Shown here: positions 8,729 through 16,215 of the stretch, piece after piece
How the letters are laid out: the number at the start of each line of letters is the position of its first letter
How positions within the stretch are numbered: position 1 is the stretch's first letter
Origin: Bacillus massiliglaciei
GTDB lineage: Bacteria > Bacillota > Bacilli > Bacillales > DSM-1321
DNA length: 42,780 nt
Assembly: GCF_900098925.1 (NCBI RefSeq)
Contig: NZ_LT622356.1
Span: 225,572 to 268,351, forward strand
Reading direction: 5' to 3'
Translations under genes and position numbers: made by a program
The notes under the pieces: generated by a model
The model's input: the letters and a program-made list of their open reading frames with translations, nothing else
What the model was told of the DNA's origin: nothing
Database searches by the model: none

Positions 8729-9049
8729 TTATTTAATAAATCCATTAAGAAATTGATATAACTCTTCTAATTCACCCTCTTTTGCGACAATACAGTTTGG
8801 ATATTGTTTTATTTCCGCCACACTGGATAATTTAAAATCATTGGGAGTCGGCAAGCCTGAAGCACAAATCATTAAATAGTCTGCAAAATGAATGATCCCT
8901 GTGATTGCTGATGTTTTTATGGTCATTTGCCCCATTGCTCTCCCTGCAAATAGCCCTTTCATGGCACTTTTCCCGCCAGTTCTTTCTATTACTATTCTAC
9001 TTTCATCTATTATTACTTTTGTTCCCGATTTTAAATCAAATGTTTTCAT
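8729..9049 (-). CDS. Small PH-domain-like protein, unknown function
   Basis: A 106-residue soluble protein. The strand pattern MKTFDLKSGTKVIIDESRIVIERTGG, then IKTSAITGIIHFADYLMICASG, and a C-terminal helix ELEELYQFLNGFIK resemble small bacterial pleckstrin-homology-like proteins. No catalytic motif is visible. The ribosome binding site (GGGGCTG) is only moderate. It lies between the phosphoesterase and Mrr genes, all on the same strand, with gaps that argue against tight coupling. Confidence 0.65.
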   Translation of the reverse strand: MKTFDLKSGTKVIIDESRIVIERTGGKSAMKGLFAGRAMGQMTIKTSAITGIIHFADYLMICASGLPTPNDFKLSSVAEIKQYPNCIVAKEGELEELYQFLNGFIK

Positions 9050-9189
9050 CTTTTCAGCCCCCTGCGTATCTCCTGATTAACTATATCTTTTAAAAAGAGA
9101 GTAAAGCATTTTCATTAGCAATCCCTTGAAACTTGTCCTTTACTTCCATATGGCAATTCCTAGTATAGATGTAACCCAAGAAGCGATAT

Positions 9190-10101
9190 TTACTCTTCAA
9201 AGAAATCCAAATCAATTTTTTTCGTAACGAAAACTTCTTCATCACTGACCCCAACATTATATTTTAACATTAAATCCGTTAACTGCTGGCCATCAATCAG
9301 TATTACTCGCTTATCAATAGAAATAGCGTACTCAATTGCACCCTGAGAAAATTTGGCAGTAGTTATAAAAATACCTTTTGATGCTTGTTTACCTACGAGG
9401 CTGCCAACAAAGGTTTGAATGTCCGGTCTCGATACAGTAGATTCTTTTTTCCATCTCTTAGCCTGCAGATATATCATATCCAGCCCTAAAACATCTTCCT
9501 TTATAATACCGTCTATGCCCTCATCTCCAGCTTTCCCAATAGCTCTTCCTGCATCTTTGACAGACCCGCCGTATCCCATTGATACAATCAATTCAACAAT
9601 TAATCTTTCAAAAAAGCCAGGTGAACAACTAAGTATTTTTTCTAAAAGCAAATCTTGAATTTCACTTTTTAATAGATTAAAGTTCTCCCCAATTATTTCT
9701 AAAGGTGTCTTCTCTTCTGTGTCTTTAAAATCTGAGTCATTCTTTTCTTTAGAAGCAGAATTAATAAATTCATTAAAACTTTCATATTTAGTCAAAAATT
9801 TTCGATTGATCTTAGTTATACTTGGATCATTAAGTACTCTTAGTCCTTCATCAGTTATTTGAAAAACAGCTCTTCTAACAGTTTTTATCAATCCTGCTTT
9901 ATTTAGATATGTCCTTGCCCAACCTACCCGGTTAACCAATAGGGTTTGTTTACCGCTAGGAAGCATCTCTGCAGTATCCTCTTCACTCAAACTGAAATAC
10001 CGTGCTAGAATTGTATATAAATCTTGTAACCGATACTCTTGCCCATTTTCCAACTGCTTTAAAAACGGATACATAAAATCTTGGTATCCTGGTACCGCCA
10101 T
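9190..10101 (-). CDS. mrr: Mrr-type methyl-dependent restriction endonuclease
   Basis: Type IV restriction enzyme (303 aa) expected to cut foreign methylated DNA. Residues 1-95 form the Mrr N-terminal winged-helix domain (MAVPGYQDFMYPFLKQLENG..., VGWARTYLNKAGLI, RAVFQITDEG). The C-terminal part is the PD-(D/E)xK nuclease: FFERLIVELIVSMGYGG near 162, then DEGIDGIIKEDVLGLDMIYLQAKRW near 192-216, where D and QxK are the catalytic residues. The length is typical of the family. AAGGGG precedes the ATG at 10101. It is a lone defence gene with no partner methylase, as expected for type IV. Confidence 0.92.
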   Translation of the reverse strand: MAVPGYQDFMYPFLKQLENGQEYRLQDLYTILARYFSLSEEDTAEMLPSGKQTLLVNRVGWARTYLNKAGLIKTVRRAVFQITDEGLRVLNDPSITKINRKFLTKYESFNEFINSASKEKNDSDFKDTEEKTPLEIIGENFNLLKSEIQDLLLEKILSCSPGFFERLIVELIVSMGYGGSVKDAGRAIGKAGDEGIDGIIKEDVLGLDMIYLQAKRWKKESTVSRPDIQTFVGSLVGKQASKGIFITTAKFSQGAIEYAISIDKRVILIDGQQLTDLMLKYNVGVSDEEVFVTKKIDLDFFEE

Positions 10102-10471
10102 ATGCTCAACCCCTTAATATTATCCTACATTCAATATAACAAAAACTGGTTTTATTATCGCTATTCTTTAGAAACAGAGCAACAGACTTATCTCAAGAAA
10201 AGATACTAGCCCTAAATAGTTCTTCATATTCCAAAAACCTCCCACCATATTGGTGAGAGGTTTATATATATATCTTGAAATAAGAATTAACTACTATTTA
10301 AATATCTTTTAAAATATTTGATATTTAAAAATCCTTATAAATTTTCCTATATCTAAGTTCTTAATTACTAATTCTTGTAGAATATCTCTGGAAAAGACAG
10401 TTAGCTTTCGATTCCAACTTGAAATGCTAAACAGGTATCTAAAAACCTATAATATCCTTCAATAAAAAAAT
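10102..10471. other. Intergenic region, 370 bp
   Basis: AT-rich spacer that should hold the mrr promoter. A terminator hairpin lies at 10233-10263. No gene above 40 codons with a ribosome binding site was found. Confidence 0.6.
10233..10263 (-). terminator. Terminator-like hairpin for the ABC exporter operon
   Basis: Imperfect stem AACCTCCCACCA / TGGTGAGAGGTT with a T run on the minus strand. It closely resembles the hairpin at 13842-13875. Confidence 0.65.
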
Positions 10472-11347
10472 TTATTTATTTTGTTTTTTAAAGATGATAA
10501 TGGATCCTGCTGTAAACACAATCATTGTGATGATAATCATCCATATACTATATGTTGTGCTGACAAGCTTACTGTTCATTTCATATACAATTCCATAGTG
10601 CTTTTTATATTCCAGGATTTGTTCTGGTGTCGCATGGTCAAATGCTGTCTGAACCGAATCCGTCATTAAGACTTTTCTCAATAGAACAGCCGTATGGCTA
10701 ACAGGAAAGTACATAATAATATTTTGAACAAAATTAGGAACGCCACCAATAGGGACATAGACACCACATAAAAATCCAATGGCTGTCCCCACAATTGTGC
10801 TTAGTGTCGAAAAGGCATTTTGTGTGTTAATAAAAAGAACTAAGAATAAGTTAATGGAACTTGATAAGGCAACTGAGAGAATAATAATGCCTACCACTTT
10901 TACCAAATCAGCGCCACTCAATATTTCACTGCCTGCTAAGACAAGAAACAGTTCACATCCAACAAATGCTAATAACGAGAAAATAAGGCCAATCACAAAT
11001 GAGTTAATAACATAACTTAACTGTATCGTGGCTCTTGATAATGGAGCTGTTAATAAATCATAGGTTTTTTTACTTTCTTTATCCTTAACCATAATACCGA
11101 ATGCACCTAGGGTAGTTGTTACAGCAGTGATAGATAATAACCCTGCAACCATCCATTCGTTCACCATTGCTTTGGATGCATCTGTCGTGCCGACAAGCTG
11201 TTCAATTGTATCAATTTGGGTTTGCTGCAAAAACACTGCATACAGCAAAATTACAATAAACACAGATAATAATGACAGAAGCAATAAGGTTCGATCACGA
11301 CGGTATATTTTATTATTCCTGCTAACCAAATAAAGTAAAGATTTCAC
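10472..11347 (-). CDS. ABC-2 type exporter permease
   Basis: Integral membrane subunit (291 aa) of an ABC-2 exporter. Six hydrophobic helices are visible. The first is at residues 23-42, and a cluster runs from 85 to 220, with the ABC-2 pattern VKDKESKKTYDLLTAPLSRATIQLSYV after helix 2 and a last helix ending in FKKQNK. Its start overlaps the stop of the ATPase gene by 4 bp, so the two are translationally coupled and should form one transporter. Cargo is unknown; peptide, antibiotic or lipid export are typical of this class. Confidence 0.9.
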   Translation of the reverse strand: MKSLLYLVSRNNKIYRRDRTLLLLSLLSVFIVILLYAVFLQQTQIDTIEQLVGTTDASKAMVNEWMVAGLLSITAVTTTLGAFGIMVKDKESKKTYDLLTAPLSRATIQLSYVINSFVIGLIFSLLAFVGCELFLVLAGSEILSGADLVKVVGIIILSVALSSSINLFLVLFINTQNAFSTLSTIVGTAIGFLCGVYVPIGGVPNFVQNIIMYFPVSHTAVLLRKVLMTDSVQTAFDHATPEQILEYKKHYGIVYEMNSKLVSTTYSIWMIIITMIVFTAGSIIIFKKQNK

Positions 11348-12276
11348 TGTGCGGTGCTCCCTTTTTCAATAATATTGATAAAGACGTCATCCATATTTCC
11401 TTTTATAACCTCAAAAGATTCTATTTTCCCCTCTAATTCTTTTAAAATATCATATGCATCTAAAGTTGAAGTTAAACGCAAGATATAAATGGAGTTTTTC
11501 AATGTATAGGTTAATTTTTTCTCTTTAAGCCACAACTCCGGATTAAAAGCACCCTTGAATGTTAAATGCAAACTATCAAAAGCATGCTTATCCTTTAATT
11601 GACTAGGAGTCCCTTCTGCAATCAAACGTCCTTCTTTAATCACCACGACATTATCAGCCACTGCTGCTTCTTCCATATAATGCGTTGTTAAAAAAATGGT
11701 CATATTTGTTTCTTCTTGTAACCTCTTAATCGCATTCCAAACAAATAGTCTTGTTTGTGGATCTAAGCCTGTTGTTGGCTCATCCAGAAATAAGATACTG
11801 GGTTTATGGATTAGAGCACGCGCAATATCCGCCCGTCTTTTTTGCCCACCCGATAAAGCACCATATCTTTTATCTTTAATATCATAAAGATTTAAATATT
11901 CTGACACAAAATGATAGTTTTCCTGAATTTCATGTTTACTTAAATGATAATATTGGCCCCGACTAAGAATATTCTCATAGACCGTTAAGCGTTCATCTAA
12001 TACACTCTCCTGGAATACAACGCCAATCTTTTCTCGGATATTATTGTTACCTTTTCCTTCGCCAAGAGTATAACCATCGATTATAACCTCTCCCGATGTT
12101 TTTTTAAGCAGCGTACATAGAATATCAATAGTGGTAGATTTACCTGCCCCATTTGTCCCCAGAAAAGCAAACAATTCTCCTTTTTTCACGGAAAATGATA
12201 TCCCTTTTACAGCCTCAACTTCACCATATTTTTTTCGCAAATTTGTGACTTTGATAATCACTTGTTCCTCTAACAT
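11344..12276 (-). CDS. ABC exporter ATP-binding protein
   Basis: ATPase subunit (310 aa) of the same exporter, DrrA/NatA-like. Walker A is GTNGAGKST near residue 40, the signature is LSGGQKRRADIAR near 141, Walker B is ILFLDEPTTGLD near 162 and the switch histidine is in TTHYMEEA near 198. The last 80 residues match the DUF4162-like tail of drug/peptide exporters. GAGGTG precedes the ATG at 12276. A 184-bp gap separates it from DUF3021, so it may have its own promoter, probably under the neighbouring LytTR regulator. Confidence 0.93.
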   Translation of the reverse strand: MLEEQVIIKVTNLRKKYGEVEAVKGISFSVKKGELFAFLGTNGAGKSTTIDILCTLLKKTSGEVIIDGYTLGEGKGNNNIREKIGVVFQESVLDERLTVYENILSRGQYYHLSKHEIQENYHFVSEYLNLYDIKDKRYGALSGGQKRRADIARALIHKPSILFLDEPTTGLDPQTRLFVWNAIKRLQEETNMTIFLTTHYMEEAAVADNVVVIKEGRLIAEGTPSQLKDKHAFDSLHLTFKGAFNPELWLKEKKLTYTLKNSIYILRLTSTLDAYDILKELEGKIESFEVIKGNMDDVFINIIEKGSTAQ

Positions 12277-12460
12277 TTATTTCACCTCGATAAATAGTCA
12301 GCAGGCTAGATTTATATGTATAGCAGAATCATCGATAAAGATGTTCGATCCTTTATTCAATACACCTAATGTTTTTTTATGTTCGATTATAATTCCTTAA
12401 AATACTTTTAACTCACTTACACCTTTCTTTGCATAGTTTCGCTGCGATATGATATTCTCC

Positions 12461-12880
12461 CTATCGTCCTTTTAATTTATCATTAATGCTCCTTACTTCC
12501 TGTAAAGTCATCCAATAAATAACTCCGAATATAACAAGATAAATAGCCAGATGAATGGCAAAGAACACAATAAATGCTCCAGGGTTCTCAAGTGGAGCCT
12601 CATACCATTTGCCTATTAATCCGCAAATAAAGACAAGTACTAAAGAAATAACATAATGAATACCTAGCTTAGTAACAATTGACCATCGTTCAATGTAAAA
12701 TATCAATAATGCTACACCGCAGCCAACTCCAAGAGTAATAGCTAAAAAAAATTCTAATAATAGCTTCTGCCCATTAATTGTGTGAGTTGGATTTTGTAAT
12801 AAAATAATTGTAATAATTGTATATGAAGTGCTTAAACCAATAGAGGCACCCAATAGTGCAGTTTTTATAATATTTTTCAT
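12461..12880 (-). CDS. DUF3021 membrane protein, LytTR partner
   Basis: A 139-residue protein with four transmembrane helices (residues about 5-27, 40-62, 73-92, 104-128) and a short charged tail. DUF3021 proteins typically sit next to a LytTR regulator and are thought to modulate it from the membrane. Here its ATG overlaps the TAA of the LytTR gene (ATAATG), which indicates coupled translation. Confidence 0.8.
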   Translation of the reverse strand: MKNIIKTALLGASIGLSTSYTIITIILLQNPTHTINGQKLLLEFFLAITLGVGCGVALLIFYIERWSIVTKLGIHYVISLVLVFICGLIGKWYEAPLENPGAFIVFFAIHLAIYLVIFGVIYWMTLQEVRSINDKLKGR

Positions 12881-13329
12881 TATGTATCTCTCCCAATTCC
12901 TAATCGCTTCTTCAACCCTTTTAAATACATTCGACTTGCATGGGCAGTTGTATCATTATCCATTAAAATTTGCATAATGCCCATTTTTTCCATCTTCATA
13001 GATGAAATTTTCGAAACGTTTACAAGTGTAGACTTATTCAGGCGCACAAAATCTTTCTCTAATAACTCCTCGAGCTCATATAACTTACGTTTTGATTCGT
13101 ATTCATTCTCATCCGTTTGAAAATATACCTTAGCTCCTTGTGAATACACAAAGTAAATATCTTCAATCTTCAACATATAAATATCCTGCTTTAAATAGCC
13201 ATCAATCACATCAGTACTGGTAGAATTCAAAAACTTCATGAATTGTTCTATTTGCTCGCTATATGCATTTGCATGAATATATACTTCAGGTTCGATGTAT
13301 TTTTCATCGATATTTAGCTTAATTTGCAT
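12880..13329 (-). CDS. LytTR-family transcriptional regulator
   Basis: A 149-residue regulator without a receiver domain. Residues 1-50 form a small N-terminal part and 50-147 the LytTR DNA-binding domain (DIYMLKIEDIYFVYSQGAKVYFQTDENEYESKRKLYELEELL, FVRLNKSTLVNVSKI, GIMQILMDNDTTAHASRMYLKGLKKRLG). The start at 13329 has GGAGG 7 nt upstream; an earlier in-frame start lacks one. The 21-bp direct repeats just upstream look like its own operator. It probably controls itself, DUF3021 and the ABC exporter. Confidence 0.9.
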   Translation of the reverse strand: MQIKLNIDEKYIEPEVYIHANAYSEQIEQFMKFLNSTSTDVIDGYLKQDIYMLKIEDIYFVYSQGAKVYFQTDENEYESKRKLYELEELLEKDFVRLNKSTLVNVSKISSMKMEKMGIMQILMDNDTTAHASRMYLKGLKKRLGIGRDT

Positions 13330-13387
13330 AAGTATCCTCCAATTCTTAAACAAAATATAACATAGAATTTTCCAAAATATTAAATCT

Positions 13388-13438
13388 CCCTATAAGCAGT
13401 CAAAAACCAACCATAAGTTGCTAAAAATCAATCATAAG
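13388..13438 (-). promoter_or_regulatory. Three 21-bp-phased direct repeats, probable LytTR operator
   Basis: Minus strand: CTTATGATTGATTTTT (from 13438), CTTATGGTTGGTTTTT (from 13417) and CTTATAGGG (from 13396). The starts are exactly 21 bp apart, two helical turns, which is the usual layout of LytTR sites. They lie about 60-110 bp upstream of the regulator's start codon. Confidence 0.7.
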
Positions 13439-13672
13439 ATTTTTATAAATAAGATAAGATACTCCTATTCCACCATCTTATTAGAAACTATTATTTAATA
13501 ATCAATCCGACCTCCTTAGTCCGGTAACCGCACACAATCACCCTATAACCCCCTTAATAATTTCGGCTCTATACACTAATTGTTTGCATGAAAAATACAC
13601 TTCTTATACTTGATTTGACTAGAAACAAGCAAAATTTTAACATGTATATTTTTGGACTAAAAGAGGTCCTCG
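13439..13672. other. Intergenic region upstream of the integrated element
   Basis: AT-rich spacer between the LytTR operator and the small gene at 13673. No open frame with a ribosome binding site or clear promoter is visible. Confidence 0.5.
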
Positions 13673-13891
13673 TTGAAAGTGGAATACACGAAGGAAAATT
13701 ATGAAGATTTACTTGTTGATTCTTTTATCAAGATTACGAAAAACTTACACCACCACATAATCAAAGAAATGAAAAAAGAGGCTTCCCACAATTTGAGAAA
13801 CCTCTTAGAAAAGAAACACGGCATCATTCCGCTCTCCCCACAAAAAACCCCCCACCAAATTGGTGAGAGGTTTTCTGCGGAGTGGCGATGA
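13673..13891 (+). CDS. Small hypothetical protein ending at the att site
   Basis: A 72-residue frame with a TTG start and AGAGGT upstream (MKVEYTKENYEDLLVDSFIKITKNLHHHIIKEMKKEASHN...). The first 55 residues look like a helical protein. The last 18 are encoded by the groESL terminator and stop one base before the 20-bp att repeat, so the natural C-terminus may have been different or the frame may be fortuitous. No family recognised. Confidence 0.4.
   Translation: MKVEYTKENYEDLLVDSFIKITKNLHHHIIKEMKKEASHNLRNLLEKKHGIIPLSPQKTPHQIGERFSAEWR
13842..13875 (-). terminator. Original groESL terminator, now 16 kb from groEL
   Basis: Minus-strand hairpin AACCTCTCACCAA / TTTGGTGGGGGGTT followed by TTTTTTG. 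It lies 17 bp beyond the left copy of the groEL-end repeat. Before insertion it would have stood directly after the groEL stop codon. Confidence 0.75.
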
Positions 13892-13911
13892 TTACATCAT
13901 GCCGCCCATTC
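13892..13911. repeat. attL: left copy of the 20-bp core
   Basis: TTACATCATGCCGCCCATTC, identical to 30101-30120. It carries the last six groEL codons, including the stop, out of context. Confidence 0.9.
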
Positions 13912-14010
13912 ATTTTTATATTTAATAGCAAGAAACTGGTTGAAAATATCCTTATTTAATAAGGTTTCGGCAATCTGCTTAATAATAATGTTAAACAGTA
14001 TCAAAATAAG

Positions 14011-14032
14011 ACGAGGACAAACAAGAGGACAG
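14011..14032 (+). repeat. GAGGACA direct repeats near attL, candidate integrase arm sites
   Basis: ACGAGGACAAA followed by ACAAGAGGACAG, two copies of GAGGACA spaced 13 bp. A similar pair in the same orientation lies near attR (30026-30047). The left pair is 100 bp inside the core. Confidence 0.55.
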
Positions 14033-14094
14033 AGAAGGAGTTACACTTTTATTGACGAATCTCCATATTTAAGTTCTATTTTCAGAATGGAGAT

Positions 14095-14292
14095 GTGAAC
14101 CTTTTGCGAAAAAACCTTTTGATTGTTAGAAGAGAAAGTCGACTCACCCAAGAAAAAGTAGCTGCTGTTATTAACATTTCTGCTCAAAGCTATTACCTAA
14201 AAGAAAATGGCAAACGTGATTTCAGTCTTACAGAAGCTCAATTATTGGCTAAATACTTTAACACAACAGTGGATGAATTATTTGAACAATAA
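14095..14292 (+). CDS. XRE-family DNA-binding regulator, small
   Basis: A 65-residue helix-turn-helix protein (KNLLIVRRESRLTQEKVAAVINISAQSYYLKENGKRDFSLTEAQLLAKYFNTTVDELFEQ), a bare XRE/Cro domain. The GTG at 14095 is close to GGAG (2-3 nt); a TTG at 14104 would have better spacing. It is the first gene inside the left end and may control excision or the divergent left module. Confidence 0.8.
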   Translation: MNLLRKNLLIVRRESRLTQEKVAAVINISAQSYYLKENGKRDFSLTEAQLLAKYFNTTVDELFEQ

Positions 14293-14367
14293 AAAATAAG
14301 TACATCATGACAATAAAAAAGATCTTTTTCAGCATTAATTTCTTAAATGTTTAATTTTTGATGACAC

Positions 14368-14619
14368 TCATTCATTGGGTGTTTTTTTACCTTTATAAGT
14401 AAGATAAATACGCAAACTTCCATTTTCAAGAACGACTTTTCTTTCATAGTCTTTTAAGGGATCTTCCTCCTCCTCTTCTTCCACTTCTGTGCCTGGTACT
14501 TCATATACCCATGCTCCTGCATTGTTAAGTAGTTCAGATAATCCAGGAGGAACTGGTATTTCATAACCATTTAAGGAAATGCCCGTTACGATAACATCAA
14601 AATCAACTTTTTTCTTCAA
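14368..14619 (-). CDS. Acidic hypothetical protein, 83 aa
   Basis: TTG start at 14619, 6 bp after the stop of the 53-aa gene, so probably translationally coupled. The protein has a central run of glutamates (EVEEEEEED) and ends KTPNE; a beta-type N-terminus (VDFDVIVTGISLNGYEIPVPPGL) precedes it. No family recognised. Highly acidic small proteins of mobile elements are sometimes DNA mimics, but nothing specific supports that here. Confidence 0.6.
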   Translation of the reverse strand: MKKKVDFDVIVTGISLNGYEIPVPPGLSELLNNAGAWVYEVPGTEVEEEEEEDPLKDYERKVVLENGSLRIYLTYKGKKTPNE

Positions 14620-14625
14620 CTACAA

Positions 14626-14787
14626 TCACCACTCACGAGGAAACTTTTCCTCATTAATTGTCACATTTCCTGCTGTTAAATCCTTGTACTTGATTTCCAT
14701 CCCATATTTTCTCGAAAGGATGCTTTCAAAAATAGGCTTTAAAGCAAGAACGGTTTCCTCGGTCAGTTTATAATTTTCAAAACCCAT
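14626..14787 (-). CDS. Small hypothetical protein, 53 aa
   Basis: ATG at 14787 with a full AAGGAGG 6 nt upstream (14794-14800). The product begins MGFENYKLTEETVLALKPIF and ends EEKFPREW. It is charged, soluble and probably helical at the N-terminus. No family recognised. It sits last-but-one in the minus-strand XRE/DUF771 operon of the left module. The excellent ribosome binding site is the main argument that it is real. Confidence 0.65.
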   Translation of the reverse strand: MGFENYKLTEETVLALKPIFESILSRKYGMEIKYKDLTAGNVTINEEKFPREW

Positions 14788-14821
14788 GCATTTCCTCCTT
14801 CGTTTATAGTATGTTGCCTTC

Positions 14822-15091
14822 TTAATTAGCCGGCTGCTCTTTTATCCACATTAGGAGAAAATTTTCAGTTTCAAGAGCTGGGAAGTACCACTTCCCTCCT
14901 ACCCTTCGTTTTGGAAATCTCTCATCATAAAAGAATTTTTCCTTTATGTTATTTTCACTCATACAAGTCTGTCTACAAAGTTCTTTCATATCCCAGAATG
15001 TAAGATGTCTATCCAATTGATCAAGGTGCTTTCTTAATTCCTCTAAAAAAAGCCGCTCTGCCATATCCTCATTAATTTTAACTGTTATCAT
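14822..15091 (-). CDS. DUF771/excisionase-like DNA-binding protein (left copy)
   Basis: An 89-residue protein (from MITVKINEDM). The helical N-terminus (RLFLEELRKHLDQLDRHLTFWDMKELCRQTCMS) leads into a winged-helix pattern NNIKEKFFYDERFPKRRVGGKWYFPALETENFLLMW. This resembles excisionases and the phage DUF771 family. A paralogue with the same layout lies at 27737-28006. Start 15091 is preferred because GGGGTG lies just upstream and the previous gene's stop is 2 bp away. Confidence 0.75.
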   Translation of the reverse strand: MITVKINEDMAERLFLEELRKHLDQLDRHLTFWDMKELCRQTCMSENNIKEKFFYDERFPKRRVGGKWYFPALETENFLLMWIKEQPAN

Positions 15092-15092
15092 T

Positions 15093-15323
15093 TTATACAC
15101 CCCAAAAATCTTCATAGCTTACTTTATATCCAGCCTCATTTAAAACCTTAACAAGTCGAATTCCATTCTTCATATTAGGTGTATAGTCTCCTTGTTGACA
15201 CAGTCTGCTGATTGTACTTTTACTAACTCCACTCTGATCCGCAAGTACCTTTTGAGATATAGAATTTATATCTATGAACTTTCCAAATTTGGAACGTGGC
15301 TTTCCTAATCCTTTTTCTGTCAT
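15093..15323 (-). CDS. XRE-family regulator of the left module
   Basis: A 76-residue helix-turn-helix protein with the core SISQKVLADQSGVSKSTISRLCQQGDYTPNMKNGIRLVKVLNEAGYKVSYEDFW. GAGGTG precedes the ATG at 15323. It is followed without a gap by the DUF771-like gene. It is divergent from the FtsK operon, so it is the likely repressor of that operon and of itself. A CCTACA/TGTAGG inverted repeat at 15372-15402 is a candidate operator. Confidence 0.8.
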   Translation of the reverse strand: MTEKGLGKPRSKFGKFIDINSISQKVLADQSGVSKSTISRLCQQGDYTPNMKNGIRLVKVLNEAGYKVSYEDFWGV

Positions 15324-15371
15324 ATCTGCACCTCACCATTACGAAATATTTCTATACGCCTGTCTAAAAAT

Positions 15372-15402
15372 CCTACAGGTAATTTTTTTTTTATTTGTAG
15401 GA
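15372..15402. promoter_or_regulatory. Inverted repeat upstream of the left XRE gene
   Basis: TCCTACA and TGTAGGA arms (7 bp) separated by a T-rich stretch, about 50-80 bp upstream of the XRE start codon. Confidence 0.4.
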
Positions 15403-15434
15403 AACTTGGACAAGCAGCTGCACATAGGCTTTAG

Positions 15435-15514
15435 CAAGGTAGCTGATTTGGCAGCTGGCAAAAAGCAATCAAGATTGCGACCAAAGTATCTATCAAGGTA
15501 TAGCTGCCAAGGTA
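15435..15514. repeat. Cluster of direct and inverted repeats, candidate origin or transfer site
   Basis: Three CAAGGTA repeats (15435, 15494, 15508), a perfect 9-bp inverted pair TTGGCAGCT (15448-15456) / AGCTGCCAA (15502-15510), and between them the 14-bp palindrome GCAATC-AA-GATTGC (15465-15478). A G-rich purine tract follows (about 15555-15608). The site lies upstream of the FtsK and replication-relaxation genes, where a double-strand origin, oriT or partition site would be expected. Function is inference. Confidence 0.5.
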
Positions 15515-15643
15515 ATGGATGGATAACGCTATATATATCAAGGAAAGTAAAAAGTGTTTAGAAGGAGCCGGGAGGCGAGTGGATAGGGGGAGAGCGCGAG
15601 AGGGGTAAAATTAAAATTCCACACTACAAAGGAGAGGAACAGC

Positions 15644-15976
15644 ATGAAATTCTTCAGGAGTATGCAGAGTGCCAGAATAGAGGTCATCCCTTTTAATTCC
15701 TTTATAAACAACGAACAATTGGAGAAAAAACCAATTTCTAAGCCATTTCCCCTCTTTTCCTTTATCCCCCTTCATCAGGCCGCCATGATTGATCCGGTCT
15801 TTATAGGGATAGCTGCAGGTATTCTCCTGCTGGCCTTAATCGAAAAAGGATTAGCGGATACTGGGAACATTTCCATCGCCGCTTTCATATCCGCATTCCT
15901 TAGAATCTCTTTTCCTGCAGCTGGCTTAGGGGCTATCTGGTACCTGGTCAATGATTTGAAGTTTCTCTTCTGGTAG
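15644..15976 (+). CDS. Small membrane protein of the FtsK operon
   Basis: A 110-residue protein. The first 45 residues are basic and cytosolic (MKFFRSMQSARIEVIPFNSF...). Two hydrophobic segments follow at about 49-68 (DPVFIGIAAGILLLALIEKG) and 75-105. AAAGGAGAGG precedes the ATG at 15644. It lies 240 bp upstream of the FtsK-type ATPase and might be its membrane partner; the ATPase itself has no membrane helices. No named family. Confidence 0.7.
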   Translation: MKFFRSMQSARIEVIPFNSFINNEQLEKKPISKPFPLFSFIPLHQAAMIDPVFIGIAAGILLLALIEKGLADTGNISIAAFISAFLRISFPAAGLGAIWYLVNDLKFLFW

Positions 15977-16006
15977 TGACAGACACTTTTGTCCTTAACT
16001 GTTAAT

Positions 16007-16114
16007 AAATTAGTTTTCGTCATTTTGACTCAAACTAATTTACATGGGTGGCCCAAAAATGTCTTACCCTTTGGATAAACTAATTCGCCTACCAAAAAGG
16101 TAACCCAAAAATGT
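16007..16114. repeat. Inverted and direct repeats upstream of ftsK-like gene
   Basis: A perfect 10-bp inverted pair AAATTAGTTT (16007) / AAACTAATTT (16032). A larger unit, AAACTAATT followed by CCCAAAAATGTCYYACC, occurs twice (AAACTAATT at 16032 and 16077; CCCAAAAATGTC at 16052 and 16103). This iteron-like arrangement fits a replication or transfer origin or an operator; it fills most of the 239-bp gap before the ATPase gene. Confidence 0.55.
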
Positions 16115-16215
16115 CCCACCTATAGCCCCGAACCAAAAAAGACCAATAGCTTAGGTTTCTCGGAAAAATCCGATAAACCATGGTTTTTCACTTTTTTGTG
16201 AGAAAGGATGATTGG

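Noticed and set aside
10233..13875. Similar hairpins at 10233-10263 and 13842-13875 as ends of a mobile unit
   Set aside because: Both are ordinary terminator hairpins with T tails; no transposase or target duplication links them.
15274..15561. 95-aa plus-strand frame across the repeat cluster
   Set aside because: Overlaps the XRE start region and the repeats, with no ribosome binding site.
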